From: RH-AL1 sp965249685
GTDB lineage: Bacteria; Pseudomonadota; Alphaproteobacteria; Rhizobiales; Beijerinckiaceae
Assembly (NCBI GenBank): GCA_965249685.1
Contig: CBDFMN010000003.1
Location: 1,550,001-1,614,000 of the forward strand
Direction: 5' to 3'
Length of the DNA: 64,000 nucleotides
Shown here: in pieces, positions 17,864 to 27,122 of the stretch
How positions within the stretch are numbered: the first letter of the stretch is position 1
Layout of the letters: every line of letters starts with the position of its first letter
Made by a program: the position numbers and the translations under genes
The notes under the pieces: generated by a model
Told to the model about the DNA's origin: nothing
Seen by the model: the letters and a program-made list of their open reading frames with translations, nothing else
Databases searched by the model: none

Positions 17864-19456
17864 ATGAGCGGTGAGTATCAAGCGGGGCTAGGCACGATGA
17901 TGCAAGGCGCACAGAACCACTCGGCCGGCCCGATCGATGTCGTCGAGCTGACGGTGGCGGACGTCCAGGCGGGCTTCGCGGACGGTAGCTTCACCAGCGA
18001 GGGCCTGACGCAGGCCTACCTCGAACGTATCGCCGCCTACAACACGGCCTATAACGCTATCATCTTCCTCAATCCGGATGCGCTGACGGATGCGCGCGCC
18101 ATCGATCGTCGACGTGCGGCCGGAGAGACTCTGGGGCCGCTGGCCGGCATACCCGTCGTCGTCAAGGACGCGATGGACATGCGCGGCTTCCCGACGACAG
18201 GCGGATGGTCGCTGCTGCATGGCAAGTCGGGCGGCGTCGACCTGAGGCCCGAGGTCGATGCGCCAGTGGTGGCGCGGATGCGCGCGGCAGGCGCAGTGAT
18301 CCTGGGCAAGACCAACATCCCCGTCCTCAGCGCCACCGGCAGTCACGCCAACGACAGCTGGGCAGGTCCGACCTTCAACGCGGCGGGCCGCGAGTTCCTG
18401 CCGGGCGGCAGCAGCGCCGGCACGGCGACGGCCGTCGCCGCCAGCTTCGCCGTGCTGGGCTTGGCCGAGGAGACGGGCGGCTCGATCCAGAACCCGGCCT
18501 CGGCGCAAGGCCTCGTCGGTATCAAGCCGACCTTCGCGCTCGTCCCCAATGTCGGCGTGCTGCCGCTGTCGAGCCTACGCGACGTCGTCGGGCCGATCGC
18601 CCGCAGTGTCCGCGACGCGGCCCTGGCCCTCGACGTGCTCGCCGGCTTCACGATGGAAGACCCGAAGACGGCGGCAGGTATCGGCCGGCGACCAGCCAAC
18701 GGATACACGTCCGAGCTCAAGCCCGATGCGTTGCGGGGCAAGCGGATCGGCACGTACGGCCCAGGCTGGCGCGACCTGCCGCTTTCGGAGGAGGCGCAGG
18801 CGCTCTACGCGCGGGCGCTCGGAGAGGTGGGGAGTGCCGGTGCGGCGCGGGTCGAGGACCCGTTCGCGGGCTCCGGCTTTGCGGCGTTGCGCGCGCCAAG
18901 CGTGCCCGGGACGGAATACGACGGCCGCGGCTGTGAATCCGTGCCCTACGACCTCCATCGCTACCTCGACCGGTTGGGGCCAGACGCGGCGCTCAAGACT
19001 TTTGCCGCCTTCGCGGCCGCTGTCGCGGCGGAAGACCCGTTCGCGCCGTCCGGCGTGCTCGGTTACATGCCGCGAATGCCAGGTTTCGAGGCGTGTCTCG
19101 CCGCCCCGACGGTTCCCCCTGATATGACGCCCTTCATCGCCCTGCGCGAGGAGCACCTGGCCATCTTCGGCCGCGTTTTCGCCGAGAACGGTCTCGACGC
19201 GCTGATTTTTCCGCAGATGCGCAGCGCGCTGCCGCCGATCTTTGCCGGCGACATTATCCACGAGACTGTGGTCAGCGAGATCAACATCGCGGGCCTACCG
19301 GGCGTCACGGTGCCCGCCGGCTATTACGCCTCCGGTGCACCGTTCAACCTCATCATCGTGGGCCCGATGTGGAGTGAAGCCAAGCTCCTGGGAATCGCCT
19401 ATGCCTACGAGCAGGCGACGCGACACCGCAGGGCTCCCGCCCTGAGCGCCTCATAG
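17864..19456 (+). CDS. Amidase (amidase-signature family)
   Basis: Amidase-signature serine hydrolase of 530 aa that releases ammonia from an amide. The Ser-cisSer-Lys triad is intact: K101 in VVVKDAMDMRG, cis-Ser S183 in LPGGSSAGT and nucleophile S207 in EETGGSIQNPAS. The N-terminus (VELTVADVQAGFADGSFTSE) is typical of the AtzE/GatA-like branch, but I see no feature that fixes a substrate. The start is uncertain: ATG 17864 or ATG 17897/17900, the latter with TAGG close upstream. It is followed after 23 nt by a type-1 periplasmic binding protein and the rest of an ABC importer. Import and hydrolysis of a short-chain amide or urea derivative is the likely job of this unit. Confidence 0.85.
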   Translation: MSGEYQAGLGTMMQGAQNHSAGPIDVVELTVADVQAGFADGSFTSEGLTQAYLERIAAYNTAYNAIIFLNPDALTDARAIDRRRAAGETLGPLAGIPVVVKDAMDMRGFPTTGGWSLLHGKSGGVDLRPEVDAPVVARMRAAGAVILGKTNIPVLSATGSHANDSWAGPTFNAAGREFLPGGSSAGTATAVAASFAVLGLAEETGGSIQNPASAQGLVGIKPTFALVPNVGVLPLSSLRDVVGPIARSVRDAALALDVLAGFTMEDPKTAAGIGRRPANGYTSELKPDALRGKRIGTYGPGWRDLPLSEEAQALYARALGEVGSAGAARVEDPFAGSGFAALRAPSVPGTEYDGRGCESVPYDLHRYLDRLGPDAALKTFAAFAAAVAAEDPFAPSGVLGYMPRMPGFEACLAAPTVPPDMTPFIALREEHLAIFGRVFAENGLDALIFPQMRSALPPIFAGDIIHETVVSEINIAGLPGVTVPAGYYASGAPFNLIIVGPMWSEAKLLGIAYAYEQATRHRRAPALSAS

Positions 19457-19479
19457 GCTTCCATGCAAGGAGACCATCC

Positions 19480-20637
19480 GTGAGATATTCCTTCCTCGCC
19501 GCGGCTGCCGGCTGCACCCTCGTCGCGGCAGCGGCTCAAGCGGCCGACACGCGCCCCATCACCATCGGCGTGCCGGTGGGCCTGTCGGGAGCCAACAGCG
19601 TGGTCGCGCCCTCCGTCGTGCAGGCGGCACAACTCGCCGTCGACGAGATCAACGCCGCCGGCGGCGTGCTGGGCCGTAAGCTCGCACTTGAAATTGCCGA
19701 CGATGCCTCGGGTGCCGCAGGCGCACAAAAGGCGTTTGACTCTCTCGTCTACCAGAAGAAGGTGGACGTTCTGATCTCCATGGAGACGAGCGCCGCGCGC
19801 AACGCCGCGCTGCCGATCGTCAGCAAAGGCAAGGTGCCCTATATCTACACGTCCTTCTACGAAGGCCACTCCTGCAACAAGTACCTCTATGTGGATGCCT
19901 GGGTGCCCGAGCAGCAGGTCCCGCCGATCGTCGACAATTTCATCAAGGATAAGCACGCCAAGACCTTCTTCCTGATCGGCAGCGATTATGCGTTCGGCCG
20001 CGGCATGCTGAGCTTCACCCGCACCTACATCGAGAAGCAGGGCGGCAAGGTCGTAGGTGAGGATTACCTGCCGATGGACGGTACGGACTGGACCTCCATC
20101 CTGTCCAAGCTGCGCGAGTCGAAGGCGGACGCGCTCATCACCTCGACCGCCGGCGGCGCACCCAACGTCACGTTGACCAAACAGATGCGCGCGGCCGGCC
20201 TCACGCTGCCCTATGCCAACCTCGCGGTCGACGAGGGCACAGCCAAGAGCATGGGAGCGGACGCGACGGGTATCTATCTCTCCGCCTCCTACGTCACCGG
20301 CATCGACTCGCCCGAGAACAAGAAATTTCTCGCAGCGGCCAAGAATAAGTTTGGGGCCGACCTGAAGACGCCCAACGATCTTTCCGTTCCGGAATACGAA
20401 GCCGTCTACCTCTACAAGGTCGCCATCGAGAAGGCGGGCTCGACCGAAACAGCCAAGATCCTCGAAGCGTTGCCGACCGTTGCCTTCACAGGCCCGCGCG
20501 GCACGATCAAGATGAACAAGGAACATCATGCGCCCCTCACGATGTACCTCGGCCAGGTGCAGAGCGACGGCTCCGTGAAAGTCGAGGCGACCTTCAAAGA
20601 CGTCGATCCCGGCACCCAATGCCCGACCATGAAATGA
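19480..20637 (+). CDS. ABC substrate-binding protein, urea/short-chain-amide/branched-chain type
   Basis: Periplasmic type-1 binding protein (Peripla_BP_6 class) of 385 aa, starting at GTG 19480 with AAGGAG 8 nt upstream. The signal peptide covers about residues 1-22, ending AAQAA. The first lobe begins TRPITIGVPVGLSGAN and continues AVDEINAAGGVLGRKL, the usual LivJ/AmiC/UrtA opening, and FLIGSDYAFGRG and AYLPMDGTDWTSIL-like strands follow. Its position between an amidase and two permease genes points to amide- or urea-like ligands rather than leucine. Ligand specificity cannot be fixed from motifs. Confidence 0.88.
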   Translation: MRYSFLAAAAGCTLVAAAAQAADTRPITIGVPVGLSGANSVVAPSVVQAAQLAVDEINAAGGVLGRKLALEIADDASGAAGAQKAFDSLVYQKKVDVLISMETSAARNAALPIVSKGKVPYIYTSFYEGHSCNKYLYVDAWVPEQQVPPIVDNFIKDKHAKTFFLIGSDYAFGRGMLSFTRTYIEKQGGKVVGEDYLPMDGTDWTSILSKLRESKADALITSTAGGAPNVTLTKQMRAAGLTLPYANLAVDEGTAKSMGADATGIYLSASYVTGIDSPENKKFLAAAKNKFGADLKTPNDLSVPEYEAVYLYKVAIEKAGSTETAKILEALPTVAFTGPRGTIKMNKEHHAPLTMYLGQVQSDGSVKVEATFKDVDPGTQCPTMK

Positions 20638-20662
20638 TGCCGACGCGCCCGCGACACGATCG

Positions 20663-21496
20663 GTGCTGATCGCGCTCGACATCCTGACGACAGCCGCGAT
20701 CCTCTTCATCGTGGCCGTGGGCCTGCTCGCGATCTTCGGTGTTCTCAAGATCATCAACTTCGCGCATGGCGCGTGGTTGACGATCGGCGCCTATTGCGCG
20801 GTGATCGCGGCGCGGCTCGGCCTCAATCCATGGCTGGCGCTGCCGCTCGCCTTCATCGTCGGCGCAGCGCTCGGCGGCGTCGCCGAGGTGTTGGTCGTGC
20901 GTCCGCTCTACCGGCGCCCGCTCGACGCGATCCTCGCCACCTGGGGGCTCGGCATCGTGGTCGGGCAAGTCATCACGCTCGGCTTCGGCCGCGACGTGCA
21001 GATGACGCAGAACCTGCTGTCCGGCACGGTTCCCCTCCTCGGCACGTCCTACTCCGCCTACCGGCTGTTCGCGCTCGCTGCAGCCTTGGCGATCGGCCTC
21101 GCTTTCGCCCTGCTGGTTGAGGGGACGCGCCTGGGGCTCTCCGCCCGCGCCGTCATCATGAACGAGACGCTGGCGCGCGGGCTGGGCATCGACACCGCCC
21201 GCGTCCGCCTTGCCACGTTCATGATCGGCGCCGGCCTGGCCTCGCTTGCCGGCGTCTTGCTCGCGCCGCTGACCAGCGTCGACCCCAATATGGGCGTCGC
21301 CTGGTTGATCGGCGCCTTCATGCTGGTGATGGTGGCTGGCGCCTCCTACAAGGCGCTCGGCGCGGCCTGCCTCGTCTTCGGCGCGGCGCAGGTTCTGGTC
21401 AGTACCTTCGTCAGCCCGATCCTCGGAAGCATCTCCATCGCGGTATTGGCCGCGCTCGTGCTGCGGATCAGCCCACGGGGGTTTTCGCGTGCTTGA
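20663..21496 (+). CDS. ABC permease, LivH/UrtB type
   Basis: Inner-membrane permease of 277 aa with about eight hydrophobic segments and the LivH hallmark INFAHGAWLTIGAY near residue 33. VVRPLYRRPLDAILATWGLG, also characteristic of the family, follows. GTG 20663 lies 25 nt after the binding-protein stop but has no strong ribosome site, so the start is moderately sure. The 3' end overlaps the next gene by 8 nt, which indicates translational coupling within the amidase-ABC operon. Confidence 0.88.
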   Translation: MLIALDILTTAAILFIVAVGLLAIFGVLKIINFAHGAWLTIGAYCAVIAARLGLNPWLALPLAFIVGAALGGVAEVLVVRPLYRRPLDAILATWGLGIVVGQVITLGFGRDVQMTQNLLSGTVPLLGTSYSAYRLFALAAALAIGLAFALLVEGTRLGLSARAVIMNETLARGLGIDTARVRLATFMIGAGLASLAGVLLAPLTSVDPNMGVAWLIGAFMLVMVAGASYKALGAACLVFGAAQVLVSTFVSPILGSISIAVLAALVLRISPRGFSRA

Positions 21497-23297
21497 GCGG
21501 CGCGGCATGGGAGCCGAGCGCCGCCAGGCCCAGCCGCGCACCGGCCGCCGATATGCGGCCGCCCTGACCGTCGCCGTCGCGGTAGCGGCCGCCCTCGTCT
21601 GGGTCGCCCCTCTCGTCCTCGACAAGTTCGCCGTCAACGTCCTCACGCGCTCTCTGATCTACGCGATCCTCGCGGTCACGGTCGACCTGCTCTGGGGCTT
21701 CACGGGCATCCTGACCTTCGGTCAGGCCGCCTTCTTCGGCGTCGGCGCCTATGCGACGGCGATCACCCTCGCGCAGGGTGGCTCCACGCCGCCGTGGATG
21801 GCGGCGACCCTGGCGCTCGCCGTCCTGGGCCCGGCACTCCTCGGGCTCGTCGTCGGTTGGCTCTCGTTCTATCACGGCTCGACGCCGCTCTACGCTTCCG
21901 TCATCTCGCTCGTGCTGCCCATCGTCGTCACCCAAAGCATTTATTCCGGCGGCACCTGGACAGGTTCATCGAGCGGCCTGGTCGGCTACGACACACTGCC
22001 GCTCGATTTGGAAGACTTCTTCCGGCTCGCCGGCCTCACTCTCCTCGTTGCAACAATCGGAGCTTGGATTTTCGTGCGCTCCGATGCCGGCAAGCTATTG
22101 GTCGCGGTGCGCGACAACGACATGCGCTGCGCCTACCTCGGTCTCAATTCCAAACGTATCCAAATCTGGCTTACCACCGTGCTCGCGGGCGTCGCGGGCC
22201 TTGCCGGCTTCCTTTTCGCGCACGCGTCCGGCGTCGTCGCGCCGGAGAACGCAGGCTTCCTGTTCGGCACGGAACTGGTGATTTGGGTGGCGCTCGGTGG
22301 ACGCGGCACGCTGCTCGGCCCAGTCTTGGGCACGATCGCGATCGATTATGCGAGCGCCAGCCTGTCGGGCAATCTGCCATTTCTCTGGCAACTCCTACTG
22401 GGCGCGGCGTTCGTCGTCACTATTATCCTCCTGCCATCTGGACTAGCCGGGGCGGCGCGCCGTGCCTTCACGGAAATATTGGGGAGAGGCACGCAATCGG
22501 CCGTGCCCCACCTCACGGTCTTGCGCGCCATACCCTCCGGCGCCGCCAGCGTACCCATCCTCCTCGACGTCGCCCATCTCGCGCGGTCCTTCGGCAGCCT
22601 TGCGGTGTTGCAGGACATCACTTTGCAGGTTCGTGCCGGCGAACTCGTCAGTCTCGTCGGGCCCAACGGTGCCGGCAAGACCACGCTCATGCGCTGCCTC
22701 AGCGACGGTACCGAGCCGTTCGAGGGCACCGTGATCGTGGCCGGAGAGTCCATTCGAGGTTTGACGCCTGACCGTATCGTCGCGCTTGGCCTCGGCCGCA
22801 AGTTCCAGGTGGCCAGCGTCTTCGAGAGCCTCTCCGTCAGCGACTGCCTGAAGCTGGCCCGGGCCGCCGCGACGCCGCCTAGCCCCTTGATTGCCGCGCC
22901 GGAGCTGGTTCTGCCGGTCGCCAGCCTCGACGTCCTGCGCCTGACCGGACTCGACGCGATGCTGTCCACCTCGGCCCGCCTGCTATCGCACGGGCAGAAG
23001 CAGGCACTCGAACTGGCCATGGTGCTGGCGCTAGAACCGCGCATCATCCTCTTGGACGAGCCGACGGCCGGGTTGACCAAGGTCGAGCGCACGACGATCG
23101 GCACGGTGCTGCGCGCCCTTGCTGCCGAGACAGGTCTCGCCGTCGTCCTGGTCGAGCACGACCTGGATTTCGTGCGGCAGATTTCGTCGCGCATCGTGGT
23201 GCTGCACCAGGGTCGCCTCGTGCTCGACGGCACGGTCGAAGAGGTCGTCAACTCCGAGACCGTCCGCACCATCTACGCCGGCGGCGGCCATGTCTGA
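21489..23297 (+). CDS. Fused ABC permease (LivM type) and ATP-binding protein (LivG type)
   Basis: A single 602-aa chain combines two subunits that are usually separate. Residues about 20-320 are a LivM-type permease (LLWGFTGILTFGQAAFFGVG, VRDNDMRCAYLG). Residues about 355-600 are a LivG-type ATPase with Walker A GPNGAGKTT, a variant signature LLSHGQKQ (H in place of the second G of LSGGQ), Walker B IILLDEPTAGL and switch histidine VLVEHDLD. The linker (about 325-355) is short. GTG 21489 overlaps the LivH-type gene. Fusion should fix a 1:1 permease:ATPase ratio. It belongs to the amidase-linked importer. Confidence 0.9.
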   Translation: MLERRGMGAERRQAQPRTGRRYAAALTVAVAVAAALVWVAPLVLDKFAVNVLTRSLIYAILAVTVDLLWGFTGILTFGQAAFFGVGAYATAITLAQGGSTPPWMAATLALAVLGPALLGLVVGWLSFYHGSTPLYASVISLVLPIVVTQSIYSGGTWTGSSSGLVGYDTLPLDLEDFFRLAGLTLLVATIGAWIFVRSDAGKLLVAVRDNDMRCAYLGLNSKRIQIWLTTVLAGVAGLAGFLFAHASGVVAPENAGFLFGTELVIWVALGGRGTLLGPVLGTIAIDYASASLSGNLPFLWQLLLGAAFVVTIILLPSGLAGAARRAFTEILGRGTQSAVPHLTVLRAIPSGAASVPILLDVAHLARSFGSLAVLQDITLQVRAGELVSLVGPNGAGKTTLMRCLSDGTEPFEGTVIVAGESIRGLTPDRIVALGLGRKFQVASVFESLSVSDCLKLARAAATPPSPLIAAPELVLPVASLDVLRLTGLDAMLSTSARLLSHGQKQALELAMVLALEPRIILLDEPTAGLTKVERTTIGTVLRALAAETGLAVVLVEHDLDFVRQISSRIVVLHQGRLVLDGTVEEVVNSETVRTIYAGGGHV

Positions 23298-24039
23298 TGG
23301 GACACTGCCGGAAACGACCTCCGGTCGGAACGACGGCGAGGCTCCCCGCCTCGCCCTTGCCGAGGTGTCGAGCGGCTATGGCGCCGTCACCGTGGTACGG
23401 TCCGTCTCGCTGCAAGTCCGGCGGGGCGAGGTTCTCGCCCTGCTGGGCAAGAACGGCATGGGCAAGACGACCCTCCTCAAGACGGTGCTCGGCCTTGTGC
23501 CGGTCCGCTCGGGTCAGGTGTGCGTAGGACCGATGGACGGGGCCACGATGACACCGGCCCGTCTTGTTGCATGGGGCTTGGGCTACGTGCCGCAGGAGCA
23601 GCCACTCTTCCAGGACCTCAGCATCCGCGACAACCTCCGCTTAGCGCTGCGCTCCGACCGGCAACTCGACGCCGCGCTCGAGCGTGTGTTCGACTACTTT
23701 CCTTTTCTGCGCGACCGGCTGAAGCAGCCCGCCGGCACCCTATCGGGCGGCGAACAAAAGATGCTGATCCTCGCGCGTGCCCTGATGCTAAGGCCACGCC
23801 TCCTTCTGATCGACGAGATTTCCGAGGGCCTGCAACCCTCCGTCGTCGACCGCATCGCTCACGCCCTCCACGACGAGCGCGAGAGGCACGGCACCGCCAT
23901 CCTCCTCGTCGAGCAGAACCTCGATTTCGCGCTCCGCCTCGCCGACCGCTGGGCGGTGCTGAAGCTGGGCGAGATCGATGATGAAGGCGCGGGCGGCTTC
24001 GAAGCCCGCCCGCAGATCCTCGACCACCTCAGCCTCTGA
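23290..24039 (+). CDS. ABC ATP-binding protein, LivF/UrtE type
   Basis: Cytoplasmic ATPase of 249 aa, the second nucleotide-binding subunit of the amidase-linked importer. Walker A is GKNGMGKTT (with N-G-M, common in LivF/UrtE), the Q-loop is in GYVPQEQPLF, the signature is TLSGGEQKM, Walker B is LLLIDEISEGL and the switch is VEQNLDFAL. ATG 23290 overlaps the fused permease-ATPase gene by 8 nt. It is the last gene of the operon, and a COG4705 gene converges on it 22 nt downstream. Confidence 0.9.
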   Translation: MSDGTLPETTSGRNDGEAPRLALAEVSSGYGAVTVVRSVSLQVRRGEVLALLGKNGMGKTTLLKTVLGLVPVRSGQVCVGPMDGATMTPARLVAWGLGYVPQEQPLFQDLSIRDNLRLALRSDRQLDAALERVFDYFPFLRDRLKQPAGTLSGGEQKMLILARALMLRPRLLLIDEISEGLQPSVVDRIAHALHDERERHGTAILLVEQNLDFALRLADRWAVLKLGEIDDEGAGGFEARPQILDHLSL

Positions 24040-24061
24040 GCCGGCGAGCCGGGTGCCACCT

Positions 24062-24835
24062 TCACACGGTTTTTTCTTTCCTCGGATGGTGCCCAGCTCC
24101 TTGCGGGACGAACACGAGGCAGGCGACGATGAAGGCGAGAAGGACGGCCGAGGCCGTGAACCGGCTGAGGGCGAAGCCGCCGTGGTCCACCGGCTTGTCC
24201 ATAAGGTCGCCGAGCGTCGCCCCGAGGGGGCGGGTCAGGATGAAAGCCGCCCAGAACAGGAGGGTGCGCGAAATGCTGGTGAAGAAAAAGGCAGCCGCGA
24301 TAACCGCCAGGAGCCCAGCGAAGACCAGCGCGCCGCGTTCATAGCCGAGGCCAGTGCTGTCCGCCATCCAGTCTCCAAGCGCCGTCCCGAGCGTCTGCGA
24401 GGCCATGATGGTCACCCAGTAGAACGCCTCGACCTTGGGTGAACGGATGGTTTCGACGGAGACGGAGCCGGCGGCCCGGTACCACACGGCGAACGACAGC
24501 AGGAGCAGCGCGAGCAGGAGCAGCGATCCGCCGAGATAGCCGATGCCGAGCGAGCGGTCGGCAAAATCGGCGATCGTGGTGCCGGCGGTCGTGGTCGCCA
24601 CGATCACCGTCCAATACAGGAAGGGGCGGTAGGAGCGGGCCGCAATCTGTGCGGCGACTGCGGCGGCGAAGACCGCAAGGAAGACGAGACTGCTGAAGGC
24701 ATAGCCAAGATCCAGGGACATGGATACGGCATCGCCGCCGGTCTCGCCCAAGGTCGTGGCCACGATCTTGACGATCCAGAACATGAGGGTGACGGCGGCG
24801 ACCTTACTGGCCGTCCGTTCGATGGTGATGCTCAT
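24062..24835 (-). CDS. COG4705-type multipass membrane protein, copy 1
   Basis: Inner-membrane protein of 257 aa with eight or so helices and no known enzymatic motif. A signature recurs four times at about residues 20-35, 75-90, 140-155 and 195-210: an aromatic-led helix followed by T-x-G-x-x-x-x-D (ATTLGETGGD, TTTAGTTIAD, SQTLGTALGD, TRPLGATLGD). This indicates internal duplication and a row of buried acidic residues, as expected of a transporter or channel. ATG 24835 overlaps the histidine-kinase stop as ATGA, so it is the third gene of the two-component operon. A paralogue lies at 27583-28383. The function is unknown to me. Confidence 0.82.
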   Translation of the reverse strand: MSITIERTASKVAAVTLMFWIVKIVATTLGETGGDAVSMSLDLGYAFSSLVFLAVFAAAVAAQIAARSYRPFLYWTVIVATTTAGTTIADFADRSLGIGYLGGSLLLLALLLLSFAVWYRAAGSVSVETIRSPKVEAFYWVTIMASQTLGTALGDWMADSTGLGYERGALVFAGLLAVIAAAFFFTSISRTLLFWAAFILTRPLGATLGDLMDKPVDHGGFALSRFTASAVLLAFIVACLVFVPQGAGHHPRKEKTV

Positions 24836-26295
24836 GAGTGCTTGTTCTCCTTTGGCAGTAGGGAATGGGGAAGGGTGCGCGGTCGCTGGCCGGCCGGTTC
24901 GGGAATCGTCGCGCGGTCTTTCGGCGGAGGCGGGAACGAGAGCGTGACGCGCAAGCCCGGCTCCGCGTCGGTCAGGCGCAATTTGGCTGCGTGCAGATCG
25001 GCAACTGCGGCGACGAGGCTGAGGCCCAGCCCTGCGCCCGGGGTCGAGCGACTCGTGTCGCTCCTGAAGAAGCGATGGGTCACGCGCGGGAGGTCGACGG
25101 CGGTGATTCCCAAGCCGTCATCCGCCACGCTCAGATCCACGCCGCCGTCCGACCGGCCTACCAGGGTGATGACGATCCCTGTCCCGAGCGGCGTGTGGCG
25201 CAGCGCGTTTTCCACGATGTTGGCGAGCGCCTGTGTCAGCAATTCTCGGTCGCCCTCCAGCACGAGCCCCGGCATACAGCGGACCTTAAGCGAGCGACCT
25301 CCGTCCTCCGCATCGGCGACGTAGGCGCTCGCGACCGCCTCGACCATGGCGCCCGCGTCGAAGCGACGGAACCCGGCATGCGGGGATTGGCCCTCGATTT
25401 GCGCGATCCGCAGCAGCGCGGCGAAGGTTTCGAGGAGCGCATCCGCCTCTTCGGACGCTTGCTCGATCGCGGCCTCGTAGTCGGCGATCGTGGCGGCGTG
25501 GGTCCGCGCCTCCTCGAGACGCAGGTGCAGGCGAGAGAGCGGCGTGCGCAGGTCGTGCGCCACGTCGCTCGAGACCTGGCGGAGGCTCCCCATAAGGTCG
25601 GCGATGCGGTCCAGCATGTGGTTGAGGGTTTCCGACAGCCGGTCGAGGTCGTCGCCCGTTTTCCGCATGGGGATACGGCGAGACAGGTCGCCCGCGATGA
25701 TCGCCTCGGCGGTGCCGGCGATCGCGTCGATGCGCGCCAGGAACGTGCGGCTGAGCAGAACGCCCCCGGCGACCCCGAGCAGCACAGCCAGGCCCAGGGT
25801 CCAGACGAAGGCGGTCGCGATGGCCTCCTCGATTTCGGCGACGCGGCCGAGGTCGTCGCCGACCGTCACCCGCAGGTCCCGGCCGAAATCCGCTGTCAGG
25901 GCAGTGACGCGTTCGGGCCGACCGCCGTCCTCCGATGCGTTCGCGACGTTGATCGTCGACCAGCCTGCTCCCTTCGGTCCTTCGGCGGCCAACTCGCCGG
26001 CGAGCGGCCTGCCGGCCGCATCCTGCACGAGATAGTCCAACGCGCTCGCCCCGCGCCCGCGCGCGCGCACGAGCATGACGAGACGGTCCTGGCCGCCGTT
26101 GCGGTACTCGGCCTGCAGGAAGGCCATCTCCGCCTCGATTCTGTCGGCTCTTTGTCGCTCGAGAGCGGACCGCGCGGACACGAAGACGGCCGCGCCGAGC
26201 ACAACGGCGGATACGGCGAAGACCGCGATGTAGAGGGACGCGAGCCTGACGTTTGCCAACCGTAGCAATCGTGGGAGAGGCGACGACCAGGTCAA
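24832..26295 (-). CDS. Sensor histidine kinase (EnvZ/PhoQ-like)
   Basis: Membrane sensor kinase of 487 aa. TM1 at about residues 17-40 and TM2 at about 175-195 flank a roughly 130-residue periplasmic domain. A HAMP domain follows (about 197-250, DLSRRIPMRKTGDDLDRL), then the HisKA box with H247 in DVAHDLRTPLSRL, and a HATPase with NIVENALRHTP, DDGLGI and GAGLGLSL. TTG 26295 overlaps the TGA of the response regulator (TTGA) and gives a short N-terminal cytoplasmic tail; longer in-frame versions would run antiparallel into regulator coding and look wrong. It is coupled at its 3' end to the COG4705 gene. The signal is unknown. Confidence 0.9.
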   Translation of the reverse strand: MTWSSPLPRLLRLANVRLASLYIAVFAVSAVVLGAAVFVSARSALERQRADRIEAEMAFLQAEYRNGGQDRLVMLVRARGRGASALDYLVQDAAGRPLAGELAAEGPKGAGWSTINVANASEDGGRPERVTALTADFGRDLRVTVGDDLGRVAEIEEAIATAFVWTLGLAVLLGVAGGVLLSRTFLARIDAIAGTAEAIIAGDLSRRIPMRKTGDDLDRLSETLNHMLDRIADLMGSLRQVSSDVAHDLRTPLSRLHLRLEEARTHAATIADYEAAIEQASEEADALLETFAALLRIAQIEGQSPHAGFRRFDAGAMVEAVASAYVADAEDGGRSLKVRCMPGLVLEGDRELLTQALANIVENALRHTPLGTGIVITLVGRSDGGVDLSVADDGLGITAVDLPRVTHRFFRSDTSRSTPGAGLGLSLVAAVADLHAAKLRLTDAEPGLRVTLSFPPPPKDRATIPEPAGQRPRTLPHSLLPKENKHS

Positions 26296-26981
26296 GGCCC
26301 GTCCACCATCGGGGCCCGCAACACGTAGCCGGCGCCACGGATCGTATGGATGAGGTCGGGCGCGTTGCCCTCCGCGAGTTTTGCCCGCAAACGGCTCATG
26401 TGCGATTCCACGATGTTGGTCTTCGGATCGAAATGGAAGTCCCAAACAGCTTCGAGCATCATGGTCCGCGTGACCACCTGTCCCGCGTGGCGCGCCAGAT
26501 ACTCGAGAAGTTTGAACTCTTGGGGCTGCAACTCGACAGCCCGGCCCGCCCGGCGGACGGCACGCTTCAGGAGGTCGATCTCAAGATCGCCCACGCGTAA
26601 GACGGTCGAGGTCTCGACGATCGGCGGGCGCCGGGCAAGCGCGTTGACGCGCGCGAGCAGTTCGGCGAAGGCGAAAGGCTTGACCAGATAGTCGTCACCG
26701 CCCGCCTCCAAGCCTGCCACTCGATCGCCGACACCGCTGAGCGCGGTGAGGAATAAGACCGGCGCGTTATTCCCGAGGGCGCGGAGGGCGCGGACGATTC
26801 CCAGCCCATCCAGGCCGGGTAGCATGCGATCGACGATCATCAGGTCATGTCCGCCCTCGCTCGCGTGCCACAGGCCTTCTTGCCCTGTCCCGGCATGGTC
26901 GACGACGTGGCCGTGTTCCCTCAAGCCGCGGGCGAGATAGGCGGCCGTGGATCGGTCGTCCTCGATGAGCAAGATCTTCAC
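26292..26981 (-). CDS. OmpR-family response regulator
   Basis: 229-aa regulator with an N-terminal REC domain (D8-D9 pocket, phospho-acceptor D51 in MIVDRMLPG, K at YLVKPFAF) and a C-terminal winged helix (about 130-225, LQPQEFKLLEYLARHAG and the RGAGYVL wing). It is the first gene of the operon regulator-kinase-COG4705, with 4-nt overlaps. By position it probably also controls the small secreted protein and second COG4705 gene just upstream on the same strand. Confidence 0.92.
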   Translation of the reverse strand: MKILLIEDDRSTAAYLARGLREHGHVVDHAGTGQEGLWHASEGGHDLMIVDRMLPGLDGLGIVRALRALGNNAPVLFLTALSGVGDRVAGLEAGGDDYLVKPFAFAELLARVNALARRPPIVETSTVLRVGDLEIDLLKRAVRRAGRAVELQPQEFKLLEYLARHAGQVVTRTMMLEAVWDFHFDPKTNIVESHMSRLRAKLAEGNAPDLIHTIRGAGYVLRAPMVDGP

Positions 26982-27122
26982 TGCGCCCGTCTCCTCAGCG
27001 AAGTTCGGCCGCCGGCGAGGCTTCCGATCCTCCGCGGCGGCAAGCCGTCCCCATTCCTATGCAACAGGTGAGCGCGGACCTCCGGAAATCGATCGGTAGG
27101 ATCAGGCTGGCAAGGCATGCGC

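Noticed and set aside
17864..19456. Assignment of the amidase as AtzE (carboxybiuret hydrolase) to complete a cyanuric-acid pathway.
   Set aside because: No AtzG partner or cyanuric-acid hydrolase is present and the motifs are generic for the amidase-signature family.
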